Positions 22,800 through 36,376 of a stretch of 64,000 bases of DNA are shown in pieces (positions within the stretch are counted from its first letter, which is position 1; every line of letters starts with the position of its first letter). The notes under the pieces were generated by a model. It was not told the DNA's origin, did not search any database, and saw only the letters and a list, made by a program, of their open reading frames with translations. Both the position numbers and the translations under genes were made by a program. This stretch comes from Panorpa germanica (taxonomy: Eukaryota > Arthropoda > Insecta > Mecoptera > Panorpidae), in contig OY783211.1 of the NCBI GenBank assembly GCA_963678705.1, positions 11,236,603 through 11,300,602 of the forward strand, given 5' to 3'.

Positions 22800-25700
22800 C
22801 ATTTATTTCAAATACAATAAATCAAGAGTAAGACTCATCTTCATGAGGCCTCAAAATTGGATAATAATATGTAATAATGATAAGAATTAAATATTAATTC
22901 CGCATTATGGTACGCATCTGTTAAGCACGTAATGAAAACCCATAATCTCCGTTAATCAGACACTATTAAAATATACTAGATTCACTATTTAAGTATGAAA
23001 ACTTAAAGTACACTTAAAACTTCATAGCGGAGCAACAAAATTATTAATCAGAATGTTAAATAAAATATTAAAAAATTTATTTTCCTCAAGAGTGGTAAAT
23101 TAATTATCTCCTTTATCACCAGAACCGAACGTCGTAATCACGTAACCGGTTTCTTTTAATCGATTAAACATGTTGGGACAATTTAACGTTACACATATTT
23201 CATTTTATTATCAGTTGTTGTTTTTCCTAGTTTCAATAATAATTACAGCTCGTTATAAATTGTATGCATAAAATCCATACACGAGCATTACGACACCGTG
23301 TTATCTATTCTTTGAAACACTGCAAGTATGTAATGTCTAGAGCATGGGCGTCCGCAGGTAAGGGGCCATCCATTAATATCGTCACACACAAAAGTGGGAA
23401 TAGAATTAAAATAAAAAGTAAAATTCGTCTTCCAAAAAAAGACCAAAAAACAAAATAAGTTATTGTGTCAATTATGTGACGTCACAACAAGGGGGGAGGG
23501 GTGTACATTGTGTGATAAGACGTGACAATGTGCACAGAGAAGCTCAGGGTTAAAACCATTAAATTTGTAAGAAGTCATTTATGAATAGTTCCTGAAGATT
23601 AGTAGGGTTTTATACTAGGTAGAACAAATTATGTTGCAATTTTATGTGACTGAGTTTTATTCATCCCTGTCAAGTATCTCAGGACGGCTATGATATATTT
23701 CCTTGTAAGATACTAAAAACATTATTAATATGGGTCATAACATTATTTTATATATGTTTTGTATGAGTATATCACAACACTCTTGTAATACATAGAAGTA
23801 TTTCATGCCACCAGTTATTGTTTTAGTTGTTATATTTGTTAACATATTAACAGTGGCGAATTATATAATGGGCAAAACGAGAAAGAAGGCCACAAACCAA
23901 TAATTTATAAACTCATTATTGTTAATTATTTCAACCAAAAAAGAAACAAATAAGTTAGTTATTTATTAGGGAAGTGAATTTTATGTTAAATAATGCTTGG
24001 CGAAAAAAATGGAAGATGCAAAATGATGATTTGGCGAACTCCTTCTACTGTGAATATAAAATAGTCTAAAATTAAATTAATTAAATTACTCGCATGCACC
24101 TCGAACGGGCTCTGGTTTAGGGAGAGCTTCAAAGTAGAAAAATTAGGAATTTCTGAGTTAAATATTAAGTGATTATTTCCATTCAAAATTAATGAGAGAA
24201 ATAGATATGAATTATGATTATTATCAAGTTTATGTAAATAAAAAATGTGTGAAAAGAAACATGTTATAGTGGCGAAATTATTAGAAGTCATTAATTTAAT
24301 TATATAATTTGTTAATTTAATTATATAAGTTATGATTTATTATGCACATATTAAGAACCAGACGGTGTAGATAAATAAAACAAATAAGTAATTAAAATTC
24401 AAATTTGTATGGGGCTCCATAATGCAAGCGCGCTACTGCATATTAAGTTTGTACTATCTACGTATTCTATTTCCCAATACGCGAATGTCAAATTTCCTTT
24501 ATAAAGTTTCGTAAATTGGAAAGGGTGATTCCAATAGTAACTACAATTTTAAATTACGCGCCATTTTGAAACTGTCAAACCTAAATCACCCATATTTAAC
24601 AATTGTCAATTAAACAAAGGGGAAATTAATTATGGAACAATGCACAATTGTGAAATAAGTCAATATTGTACAATAACAATCGCAACAGAAAACTTTTGAA
24701 TGAGTTATTTCGAGAAGTGGAATTAGGGGCTCTAGAATATTATGTACTTTGTCATAATATTGTGTGAAAATGTCACAGAAAATATCAAGTTCTGTCAAAA
24801 GAGCAGGCAAGATAATTGTTTGTTATTGGTAATGTCACTTTCTATAAAAATCAATAAATTGAAGCAGGGATTTCAAAACACTTGGAGTAAGCGGGCCAAA
24901 TTACTTGAATACAGTTTTTAATAAATAAAGCCTCACATATGCAATATAATGTTAATTCAGTAAACTGGATATAAGTAAATTGGAACAAGTAAAATTTTAA
25001 AATGGGTTTGTGAACCATGACTTCATTCCTGTAAAACTATAGAAAATAGGTAACCAGAATCTCAAATGTTCAATTATTTTTTAATAAGTCCTTATATTTC
25101 AAGAGATAAATATCAATTAAACTATGTCCAAATAAATTACTCAACGACATTCATTTTTTAAAAAATTAAAGAACCATAAAAATGTCTTACAAAAGTGAAA
25201 CCCTCAAAAAAAAAAACATATAAAACAAAAAATGAAGAACACACATTTCTAAATATTGGTTAAGTCTTCCTATTCATTTGTATTGTTGTTCGTCCTCATT
25301 TTTATAGAATTAAGGAAATAATTAAGTATTACGGTCACACGAATATACGAAACAATAGGTGTATTTAGTTTAATCTAACAATGTATTTTATATTAAATGC
25401 GAAGAGTTTTTTTTTGAGCATTCGCCAATACAAATGAACTGACTGACTGTGTGAAAGAAGAATGGACTGAAACAAAAACAACATTTAAAATTAGTTGTCC
25501 GACCTCCAATTGTTAAACACATCATAAAATAATAAAACAAAATAGTTTTCGCACGGAGGCCTGCAGAAATAATTTGTACAGAGTTTTTGTTACAGAGTTG
25601 AGTTGTGTTGCCAACAAGTATGCAGGAACTACTAAGATATCTGAGGTGGCCAGTGTGCTAGACAGGATATGGAATATAGCGGGTTTAAAAGTGTAGGTGT

Positions 25701-28450
25701 ATTAATAAATGAAATGTAAATATGTAAAATATTAAATAAATGAATTAAGAAGTGCGAAAAAAGGACTGTGGTCCTAGGAAGCCCGTGAATGATTATTAAA
25801 AAAAAAATAGTTTTAGCTTTGAGAATATTCGGAGCTACTTTGCTTTGATAGATAGCGGGGTAAAAGCAACCCCATATGGAACATGGTAACCAAATGTGCT
25901 TCCGCAGGTCCGAATTAATAATAATCAAAAATATTGCAAAAAAGTCTTTCTTTTGAGTTTATACATTTAGGTATACATAAAGTAGTGTTGTGAATAAATC
26001 AACAGTTACAAGGCCGGCTATTTATTTGCTATTTATAACTAACTGTAAATAAAACTACAAAAATTAAGATAAATCTCTGAGCAATATTTATTTTCAAAAG
26101 CTAATAAAAGATAATTTATACCTCACTCACTTTTTGAAAACAAGTATATTGACGTAGTACGAGTAATATATCAGAATTAGATTGAAAATGCAGTACAAAC
26201 TATATAAGTGTTATAAATATCAATAGGATCATCTTTATATTTAAACCATTCATTCCTATTTCGAACACAAGTCCGGAAAACTTATTTTAACTGATGTCCA
26301 CTACATAGCAACACAAACCTGGGCCTGGGAAGATGTGCTTTTGTTGTTATCAATGCAACGACACTGTTTACTTTGCATACAGGTAGGTATCTATGTATGT
26401 ATTCTAACTCTAACATGTAGTTAAACGTGAGTAGACTATTAACAAGGTTTTTACGTCAATCTAAGAATCTAGTGTTAGACTGATACAAAGTATTCGTACC
26501 AATGGAAATACTGAAGGTTACTTAATGTCATTTGTGATTCATTTTGAAGTAACTGTAGTAAATTAATTATGACAGAGACGAATAACATTTTATATGAACA
26601 AATAATGTGAAAATTTTTGGATAGGATAAAGATATAGATAGAAAGTTCGAAATTTTATTCTCCATGATAAAAATTTGGTTCAATGCGAATAAACATTATC
26701 CTAGGTTATAGCCGAAAAACTTAGATTTGTGGAAAAAGTACGTGGTCTTATTTGGCTTCTATAAACCTACCACCCCCTGCCCTTATTATAGCTTTTATTA
26801 TGAATCGCTCCTTGATGGAACGTAGTTTTTTTTGCGATTGAAAAAAATAGTAAACAAAAGATAAGGTCATTCCTAAAAATCCAAAAAAAAAGTACGTAGC
26901 TTCACTCTACCTACAACGCCCCTCCCCTCTTATTTAATAAACTTATAACTTATTGTATTGTACTAAACAAATTTATTGATATTTTTCCGTCTCAATTATT
27001 TTTTATATATTTCGTGCGATTTTTAAATGATAAATTTCCGGCATTTCGTTGGTAGAACATATGGTCATTTACACAAATATAAATAAGATATTTTACAAAA
27101 GTAATTAAATAAATAGAAGAATATTTAAAAGGTTAAAAACCCCTGACTTAGTTGTAATAGTTTATTCATGTATTATTGAATTCCTTAAGTGAGTGTACTC
27201 ATACCGAACGAAATAGCACTGTCAAAAGAAGACATTCACTTGCTATCAAATTCAGAAAAAAATCAGAAATAGTATCTTAACATGTGACTAAGCACGTTAA
27301 GATAACCAGAAAAAAGTATATAAAAATTATATATATATAAAAAATATATATTTAAAAAAAAAAATGGATTTTCCATCTGTTCTCTTCTCATGCTAACAAA
27401 GTTCACACAGAGCACAGTCACGCGCGGTTATGGTTTGTTTTCGCTGGGGAAATTATAATTTACAGGCTAGGACGTATATTTGAATTACTATATTGTAGTA
27501 CAGTAAATTTATAACAATGTAGGTAAAATTTAAAGATTTATAAAGAAGAAGATATTAAAAATATGGTTTATTATTAAAATGAGCTGGGCCCCGTGTGAAC
27601 ATCATTTAATTCGCCTCTGAATATAATGCTTTTATTCAAGTAACTATAGTAGGTTTCACGTAGTAAAGCTAGTTGTTATATTTAATTATTCGATTCGATT
27701 CTATAGCACGAGCTTTTATGGAAACTACAAATATTTATGAGCTTTTTTTTTAAATTCTAAACATAATGCAGGAACTTTATGAAAATTTGATATTTTATAA
27801 AAATCGTAGTCACAAACCTTATTTAAAAAGTAAAGATGTAAATTTTTCAATTAACTCGAGTAAGGAATCGAACAGTAGTAGTGATGTGACGCAAACAAAA
27901 TGCGCTTTAACACTCAGCGTAATTGTCACAACTAATTCTGTATTACTATGAATGTGTTAGTACAAATACGTATTGATGCAACTTGGTTTTGAGTGAAAGT
28001 AGTGATACTATCAGCATTGGCTGTCTTATCAGACTGTCATTGGACTACCTTAAGAGGTTTTTGCTGCACAAGCTGCAATAGAGTGGTAAAAATATACGAA
28101 TTTCTTAATATATGAAGCTTCACCTAATCTCTGTTGATTTTTCATTTTAGTAAGACATTTTTTGATTTTATAATTCACACATACGTAATTGCAAAACGAC
28201 ACTTATAATGGGAAGCGGTTGTGGTGGGTATTGACATAAAAACCATTCACTAAACCTATGCGCACAACTGACACAAGACCAACAATGTGTACCAAACCTA
28301 AGCGAAAGATCAAGATAAAAATTATGTTTTCAAAAAAATTAAAACTTGTAATTACTAATTACTATTGCACATTAACTTTTGACTATTGATTTAATCCATG
28401 TAATGGGTCAAAATGTCACATTTTTTTGTTATTCAGAAATTAACATAACA
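22800..28450. other. AT-rich stretch with scattered unassigned repeats
   Basis: Includes a patch at 23340-23520 (GGGGCCATCCATTAATATCG, GTGACGTCAC, GGGGGGAGGGG) and one at 26750-26930 with CCACCCCCTGCC and CGCCCCTCCCCTC, both resembling edges of small DNA elements. No gene recognised. The small open frames at 23264-23458, 24291-23986 and 25928-25632 show no family features. Confidence 0.5.
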
Positions 28451-28456
28451 AACATT

Positions 28457-28462
28457 TTTATT
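28457..28462 (-). terminator. Poly(A) signal AATAAA after the possible terminal exon
   Basis: Minus-strand AATAAA, 38 bases downstream of the stop at 28500. The hexamer is common in AT-rich DNA, so support comes only from its position. Confidence 0.3.
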
Positions 28463-28499
28463 TTTGACTTATGCTAAATTGACTCGTCTCAAACAGGAA

Positions 28500-28650
28500 T
28501 TAGCATTGTGTTAACGTTTCATAAATATGTCCGTCTACTGGCGGTGGTGATGGTGACTGGATGAATGGTTGATCCGATCGCAAACTCCAAACACCAGCTG
28601 CAGAAACAAGTTGGCCAACGAGTGGTAAAGGGGAAGGGGAAACCCATATT
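28500..28650 (-). CDS. Possible terminal coding exon of an unrecognised gene
   Basis: After an AG at 28652-28651 the minus strand has 49 codons and a TAA stop at 28502-28500: IWVSPSPLPLVGQLVSAAGV, then WSLRSDQPFIQSPSPPPVDG and HIYETLTQC. Base composition is much richer in GC than the surroundings, and Ser/Pro residues are frequent. A canonical AATAAA lies about 40 bases past the stop. No upstream partner exon could be proven, the pyrimidine tract of the acceptor is weak, and the protein is not recognised. It is on the same strand as Ptp10D. Confidence 0.4.
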
Positions 28651-29835
28651 CTACATTAGTTATTAATAATATTCCCCATGTTATAATTAATATAGAATTG
28701 TCAAACATAAATTTAAATCATTTAAAATGGCCAAAAATTTATAGTTTCACCATTAATTTGAAAGATATACAGATCAAGGAATATATAGCCAATTATTTAA
28801 ATGTGAAAGAAGAATCTTCAATAAATACTTATGTCTTTATAACTCATGACGACACAGTACGGAGAGCATTGCTGTTTGACACTGACTGCTGTGCCTTCGG
28901 ATATGATCGCCGGACCATAGTTTTATTTTCTAGGTTTAGTTGTTATTAAATTAAATCCATAATCATAAACTTATTAGAACATTACATAACTGTTTAGTAC
29001 ATTTGTGATATAAATTGAGCGTATTTTATCAAAGCACTGACATCTGGGTTGTAAATCTGATAATTGTAATAGATTAAGCGCGCAATTTTGAATGAGAAAG
29101 TGTAAAAACCTTAATTTCAATAAAAATTGAGATAGTTTTAAAGCTTAAGCCTAGATATACATATAGGTAAGCTAACATAAGTAACAGGTTGTCTGCGATA
29201 TAGCAAGAATCGAAAAAAGTACGACACCAAGCAGAATATATTAAAAAAAACACTATGTAGAGTATTTTTCAAACAGTTCACGTGCACATAACATGATAAA
29301 TGAAGTTCGATTAGAGTAAAAGTACCTCTTAAAAGACAATAAAACTCAACCATTATTAAATTTATAAATCCAATAAAATCCCTTGAGTAAATTTTTGTTT
29401 AAAAATGATGAATTGTAATATTATACAAGAAGTCACCCTGATTTTACCCCCTGTAGAAGAATAATTGCAGGCCTGGTTATCCTCCCTGAATTCCAGCGAC
29501 AAAACGATCGTAGTGTAGAGTGGAACCATGGAAGAAGCACCAAGCGTAAATGTCATTTAATTAACCCAACCCTAGAAAATGGAAAATGGGATGAGAGCAG
29601 TAGGTAAGGAATGAGAAACCTTTTCACTATGGAAGATCACTTTTAATTTTAGAGAAGTCGCTTACCGGAACTGTTATTGTTTTAAGACAATTCTGTCTTT
29701 TTCGTAAAAAGAGATAGATTTATCTCAAGTATTCGCGTCCTCATATGATCTCATTGCGTATGCCGAGAAGCGCGACTGTTTCAAAACAGTTGTGTTTCCA
29801 TTTGGAATATAGTAAACAGGCTGCATATTACCGTC
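28651..29835. other. AT-rich stretch with a GC-richer patch at 28850-28930
   Basis: The patch reads MVRRSYPKAQQSVSNSNALR then TVSS-stop on the minus strand and is also open on the plus strand. No splice phase links it to the exon at 28650, so it is not called a gene. Confidence 0.4.
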
Positions 29836-30200
29836 TTGCTTGAGGTAACCTCCTCCTCTTCCTTCCCACACATCTTGCACGTTTTCTCTTCCTCTTTTCC
29901 CCAATACCTACTTCCTCTTTCTTCGTTTCGTCGTCTAAACTCATTTTTTTCTATTTTTCCAAGGGCTTTGGCATACTCTTCATCCACAACATATCTCGTA
30001 TTGTATTTCGCTTATTCTATCCTCTTAATTCTTTCCTGTTGTTGTATTTCTATATCACTTACCCTCATCAGCATCTGCACCTCTCTTTCTTCCTCTCTTA
30101 ACCTTTCTATCTCATCTATTGCTATCTCTCTTCTCTCGAAACCTTCTCTTTTCCTTTTCCCACTTCAAATTATCCACTTTCTTAATTTATACTTCCACCA
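29836..30200 (-). mobile_element. LINE ORF2 tail fragment
   Basis: Minus-strand frame with ALGKIEKNEFRRRNEERGSR, then YWGKEEEKTCKMCGKEEEE, matching the RLGNEEKGNRYW...CRVCG tail of the element at 1888, breaking off after the second Cys. The pyrimidine-rich plus strand beyond it is the upstream ORF2 region with stops. Confidence 0.7.
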
Positions 30201-31901
30201 CTCTCGACAGATTGAGTATTATTTGAATAGAAATTTACTATTATTTATCTTGCAATTTACATAGATTAAAAAATAATAATTTCCACGGAAAAATAAACGA
30301 CAATAGCGGGTTTACCATATGCGGAGCGTTGGAAACTCTAGGTTTAATGAGACTGTGTTCGTTGATTGGAAAAAATTTAATATCCGATTAAAATTAGTAT
30401 TTTAAATGCATGTCACGTATCTAGATACTTAAATAAGTGTAAATACATTGTAGGAGGAATACTGTAAAAACAGCATATGATAAGGCTGTAGCCCCATAGG
30501 TTGCTCATCCCTGCAGTAGGCAGTAAATTTTAATTTTAACATCTTAAACGTGTCAAGATTATTTCATACAACATTAACTTGTCTAGAGTTATTAGATCTT
30601 AACAAAGTATAAATTAATCCGAACACGTTTCAAGTGCTTAATAACAGAATAAGACTTTGAAGAAAAACACGTATAATCCGCCGCGGAGTGAAGATAAAAA
30701 TTAAGACTCAAGTTTACGTGAAATACTCGTAATATTTTTATTTCTAATTTTAGTGGTGGGGGTGATATAAGTTTCGTATTAGTTTCACTTTCGCTAGGAT
30801 GTTAGAAATACGGCTTAATGTGAGGATTATCTGGTGTAATGGGAGCTAAGCTGGATATTTCCGGTTTGTGGTTTTATTGCCAACAAGTGGTAGCTTTGTA
30901 CTGTAATATGTACTATGAACTATCCTGCTGTCAACAACTAAATCTTGTGTTTTAATTCTTTTTTCCGCATGTGTATATAGCTTATATACACATGGCTGTA
31001 TTACGGCATTTTAACTTGAAAGTTGGTTGGAATCTTCTACTACACTTTTTTTTTTAAATATCAGTTTTTATTCATTCATTTATATCTCTTACCAAATCAA
31101 TTGTATCCAATCCAATAAGGTATCTGCAAATTTGAAATATATTCTCACAAACGCGCAGTGGTCGAAATAACGAATCTAGCAGGACAATATTAAAGTTAAT
31201 TTTAAAAGCAGTGAATTAACTTGTATTTGTATTTATTTATTAAATTATTATATTGATTTAGTATTGATTGAATGTTCTAAACAAACTTGGCTTTCCTAGC
31301 TTCCCCAGTGGAAAGTGCAATAGTGTTACACCAAAATTGATTATTAATCTGAGCTAGATATTTAACAATGATTTTCTAAAAATAAAAATATAATATCTCC
31401 CTTCAAAATTTAGAACTTTTGTCCTGTCAAAGTTGTGTTTTCGATTACTGTGAGTCGTAGTCTTAATCCAATATAATCCACGGATTAATCCATAGCTGAT
31501 AAAGCCAATTCGTGTGCTAAGAAACTTAGTTTTTCAAAGATTAGTGCAGCTGGTTTCAATAATTAAGTTAGCTGAACTATTAAACCATCTAAATCATCCT
31601 AAGCGAAACATTGAAAAAATAGTTTACTTCTTTTGAGAAAGTTATGAAACTGCGAAAATCGCAGACACGTTGTCTTTATTGTAGAAATATAAAGACAGTG
31701 AACAAAAAGAGACAACGCTAATAATTATGTCTTAAGAGTGCCATAATTGTGCACGTCATCACATATTTCTTTAAAACTAAAAAAAGATTTGCACTAAATA
31801 TTTATTATTTTTTAATCAAAATTTGAACTTTCTACCTTTAATGTATGTATGTAATACAAATATATATTGTCGTGATCAATCCGTACTCAGTAGTGTGATT
31901 A
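30201..31901. other. AT-rich stretch, one possible hAT-type end
   Basis: Near 30495 the minus strand reads CAGGGATGAGCAACCTATGG, like the ends of hAT-type elements seen at 37312. The partner end was not found. No gene. Confidence 0.45.
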
Positions 31902-32255
31902 TCTTAATATATATAAATTACGTGTCACTGTGTTGTCCGCTATGGACTCCTAAACTACTTAACCGATTTTAATGAAATTTGTACACCGTGTGCAGTTTGA
32001 CCCAACTTGAAAGATAGGATAGCTTACATCTTAATTTATTTATCTTATTGCTAATTATTTGTCTATTAATTATCTGTATATGACATATGACATCGGGCGA
32101 CGATGATGGCTACATCTGTTGACTAGATTGAGTAAATATTCTGTTGAGTAAATCGAAATCTGTTGACTAGATTGAGTAAATATTCAATAGATGGCGCTAT
32201 GTAATGTAATATGACAAAAACGTTAGGCACAGCAACGCGTGGCCGGGACAGCTAG
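31902..32255 (+). mobile_element. Non-autonomous Helitron, 354 bases
   Basis: Starts TCTTAATATATATAAATTAC after an A and ends GGCCGGGACAGCTAG before a T, the TC...CTAG ends between A and T that define Helitrons. Just inside the 5' end is CTAAACTACTTAACCGATTT, a phrase common in insect Helitrons. A 28-base direct repeat sits at 32114-32141 and 32158-32185. No coding capacity. Confidence 0.8.
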
Positions 32256-34491
32256 TACAATATACATATATAAAATATCCATTAGTTGATGAGCAGGTAT
32301 GTAGCATTAGGTTAATGGGAAACACCTAGAAACCCCAGATCCCTGGAAGTTGTTTGGTTAAAACCACGATGCCAACCGGAGAATAGTAGTACTGGAGAAC
32401 TGGATAACCAGGAGACAGGAGCGCTGAATAATTTCTTTCTCTTCTCTGATGTTCAATGTCAATTAGTTTAGTAATTTATTATAATGTATTCTGTGAATAA
32501 ACTTGGATGTTAAAATTACAATTAGGTATACGATTTTAATATGAATAACAGGTTCTGAGGCTTTTTGGGGATTTTCTTTTAATTTATTTATTTGCATTTA
32601 TAGTTTTTTTACAATATATTTATTTTATTAAGTTAATAAAGAATGTGGTAGTGTGACGTCTACGTTTCGACCACTACTAAATTGTTTTGCTTTCTGTTTT
32701 TGTATTGTTATCAAATTTCTTAACCATCCTATATTTTAGGATAAATACATAGAAATAAAATTGACAGTGGAGTAAAATATGAGAGTCAAGTAAAAGTTTT
32801 AATTAAAATTTCAATGGCTAATAAATCTCCATTCTGTAATTAAATAATAAGAAATTAGATTAATTTGATTTAAATTAAAACAGAAAATTAGTTCTTCAGA
32901 GTTTTAATTAGGTAGGTAAGTGAAATCTTGTATAAATACAAAATATAATTAACCCAAAAAATATATTTATATAATTATGTGTATTTGTACTTTGATAATT
33001 TGTGCGGCCTTAATGAAATTGTAAGTTGCTTGATATTAAACAATGTTTTGGAAGATATTCGGAATTAAATTTCAGTTGTCTTCAATCAACTGTTCAGGCA
33101 GAAATTGGAACGCTATTTAAAGTATCGGTCAGTGCGATACAAACATGCAATATGATTTTAGACATGAGTGTGCTAATTTTGATGAACTTTTATGTTTCAA
33201 AACCAATGCCAATTCATATAGATATAACCTATCTTTAAAATTGTCCGAACAAACATTAAATTATTTTAATTATATTCTGCATAACCGACTGACTTTGTAG
33301 AATAAAACGAAATCATTATTTGCGTTTTCATCATACTGAAACTTACTTTTTTATAAACAAATAAAACTGACTGAGTAAATATGTAGTAACGACAAAGAAT
33401 GCCGATGTATTAAGTTATTATCATCTCCAAATGTATGCTTAACTTAACTGTTTGATTCTTTAAGATATGATCACTTCACAAATTAATTTTGCTAAAATTT
33501 TATTAAGAAATCTATAAAACGTAAATTTCACATAAATTTTTAATTTGATTTGAACCTATTTGGCAAACTTAATCTCTTTGCAACGTATTTATAAAGAAAT
33601 TCTTATTGTTTATTGTATAAAAATGTGTGTATGGATTTTAAAAGTCATAAAATTTATTTACGATACCTGTAAAACTGATTCGAGCCACATATATGTAAAA
33701 AGTCTGAAATTTGATCGTGACTGTATTGAAATAAATGTACTATGCTATAATGTAATATCCTGATAATTAAGAAATATAAACACCCACATCAATAGCTTAA
33801 AGATACATGAGTGTTAAGATTTGATGAGCTTGCCAAAACAATCTTAATTCATTCTATCGCGTGTCAATTTATAACAGGTTCCATTCAGTCTACTATGCAT
33901 TTTATTTGATATCAAGGCAGGACAAGTACCCCGTTCTGATAGTGATAATACTGCAGCCGGTATTGCAAATATGAAAGCAAAATTAGTGGCAAAAAGAATA
34001 TTCGATTAGATTAGTTTAAAACTATGAAATTGATTAGATATAGTATAGTTGAAGTGGACCTGAAGTGTGTGTAGCCCAATAGCCCGATTTACAGAAGCGT
34101 GTAGCAATGTGTGGCAGCCGGCAGTTGCAGGAGGCGAATAAAAGTAGAATAACTACTGATTCATTACGTGTATATTGAACAATATATTAGACTCTGAACA
34201 GTCTGAAACGGATTCTGTATAAATCTGCAGTGAAAGTTATTAATTTTAGATTTCTACATGATTCAATCATTGAAGGACGGGCTCTTTTGTTCAGGGTGCA
34301 TACGAACATATTTATTATGATTTGAAATATTTTAGAAATTCATATAAACTTGTTTATAATAAATTTGAAACTACTTTAGTTGTAGTTGGATCAAACATTC
34401 CGAGAAAATGAGGTGTAGTTTTTGCTTTCGGATAATAATAAATAGCAATACTATGTTGAGTATTTATTAACTTATAAATATAACATTAATA
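32256..34491. other. AT-rich stretch without a recognised gene
   Basis: A GC-richer piece at 32310-32440 is followed by AATAAA at 32501, which could be a decayed LTR or non-coding transcript; no terminal repeats were seen. Another piece at 34060-34140 (AGCCCGATTTACAGAAGCG, CAGCCGGCAGTTGCAGGAGG) is unassigned. Confidence 0.45.
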
Positions 34492-34505
34492 TAAGAGTCC
34501 TTAAT

Positions 34506-35003
34506 TTTTTTTTATTTATTATTAATTGTGTGTGTCTTTCGGCTTTACAATCTACCGTATTCTATTTCTTATTACATTTCATTCCTATATTAACAATTCA
34601 ACCTTAAAACTAAACTTTAATAATTTTATTTCAAACTAATTTTTTACTTAAAAAAACTAAACTTTATTTATTTATTAAAACTAAAAAAAAATATTCTATA
34701 TTTTAAGTATTTCATCTCTCTTCATGTTCCCCATGCAAACCAGATAACGAGATTATTCATTGTCCTGTTTTTCGTTCATTTTTTCTATTTCCGCCATCCA
34801 CCTCTTTCCTTCACTTCCACCCTTTAGTTGCCCAATATTCTTATCGCTCACTACTTTTTCCTGACAATCAAACTTAATGTGCAACAGTGTTCCGCACACT
34901 CTATACATTCTTTCCTCTCTATTTGCCCAGTATCTGTTTCCTTTCTCCTCATTTCCCAATCTAAACCTTGCAATCCTTCCCATATTTTTTATGTCTTTTC
35001 CCT
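34506..35003 (-). mobile_element. LINE 3' fragment with 14-base target duplication
   Basis: Same family as 1888-2676: a minus-strand frame at 34983-34753 reads RIARFRLGNEEKGNRYW, then CGTLLHIKFDC with part of the Cys/His motif deleted. The 3' end has GTAAAGCCGAAAGACAC and then an A-rich tail. TAAGAGTCCTTAAT flanks both sides (34492-34505 and 35004-35017). Shorter and more decayed than the copy in Ptp10D. Confidence 0.85.
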
Positions 35004-35017
35004 TAAGAGTCCTTAAT

Positions 35018-36122
35018 GTAATTAAATAATTTAAATTGTTTTTGACATACTATGAAGCGAATATTAATAATTTATGTGTATACTTAACAAGCTGAAAGTC
35101 TGTTAATTAAAAAGAAGAATAATATTTAAAAATTATGCTTTTAAATGTATCTGAATAAAACTTGGAAATTTTTAAAATTAATATTTTACTAAAATATTTG
35201 CATGTATGACAGTATAAAAGAAATACTCTGCAATCAAGTTCTAAGTTTATAATACTGTCGAACTATACGTTCGGCTACGATTAACTCTAATGAACTACCT
35301 TAAAGTAATATCCAAATTTTGTGTATATAATAAATACAGAATAATAAAATATAACATGCAATAGTTCAGATCAAAAAACCATGACCAAACATTAAAATAT
35401 ATGGATATATTTTAGGCATATACGATTAAAAGCGTTGCATTTAATCATAATAATTAGGATATTAAAGAGCACCGGAGAAATTCCTTGTAATATTTAGAAA
35501 CCGAAAAACGGCAACCCAATGGGAATGTCTAAACCTACCTATTTTCAAAAGTGTGGAGATTTCTAAATTAATTAGATCAACTGAAAAAAAAAATTCACTT
35601 ATTTAAATAAATGATCAAACCCGCACACTGAGCATCACAGTAGACCAACACGGCGCACCTTTCCAATCTAAATAATGTGATACAAATAAGTATGTTACAA
35701 ATACATTTATTTATCGAATAATAAGACTTGCAATGCATAATTAAACATATTGTAGTGCTGTGCCAGAAACTAGAACAGACAGTACGACTCATAATCAAGT
35801 ATATGATATGGAATAGCCTATACTGGTGTGTAATGTTGTTGGTTTAAAACCTTATTTGCACACTTGACTCTATTGGTGGAGCGTTATCAATGTTTCTGTT
35901 TCTGACTCGGATGATTCATCATTACGAGACTGATCTCAGATTTCTTTTTTATCTGCAATAAATTCAACGCATAATTAGACTCGCTTGCACAAATTATTAT
36001 CTGGTCAAATTATGTAATGTAATAAACTGTAGCGTTTTATGTGCGTATTTATTTATGGTGGTGTAATTTGTAAAAGTCAGATCTCAGATAGCGTAGTACG
36101 ATTTATCATTTCAAAAAATGTT
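35018..36122. other. AT-rich stretch, nothing recognised
   Basis: Only chance-like short open frames. No repeat shared with other parts of the window was noticed. Confidence 0.5.
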
Positions 36123-36376
36123 CCCAGTAAACAATTTGGTGAAGTGTCCTATTTAGTGACGATTCTATCACTATTTCACTTCAATTATAGTTCGCATCAA
36201 CTTTATCTTCATTTGTATTCCGAGAGGTGGAGTAATTTCGCCATTTGTAGTCGATAAAGTAGACATTTTATATGAAAAAATGTGAGAAACTGAACTATAA
36301 ATGAACTCTTTCGTGACAAAAAAAACATGACGCATCTTCAATATGATGTCAAAGTGACTCCAAAATGTTTACTGGG
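36123..36376. mobile_element. Miniature inverted-repeat element, CCCAGTAAACA family, copy 2
   Basis: 254 bases with perfect 11-base inverted ends CCCAGTAAACA and TGTTTACTGGG. The whole length matches 12188-12441 in reverse complement. No clear target duplication could be read. No coding capacity. Confidence 0.8.

Noticed and set aside
25632..25928. Minus-strand 98-codon open frame
   Set aside because: Composition is that of random AT-rich sequence, with no motif and no splice context.
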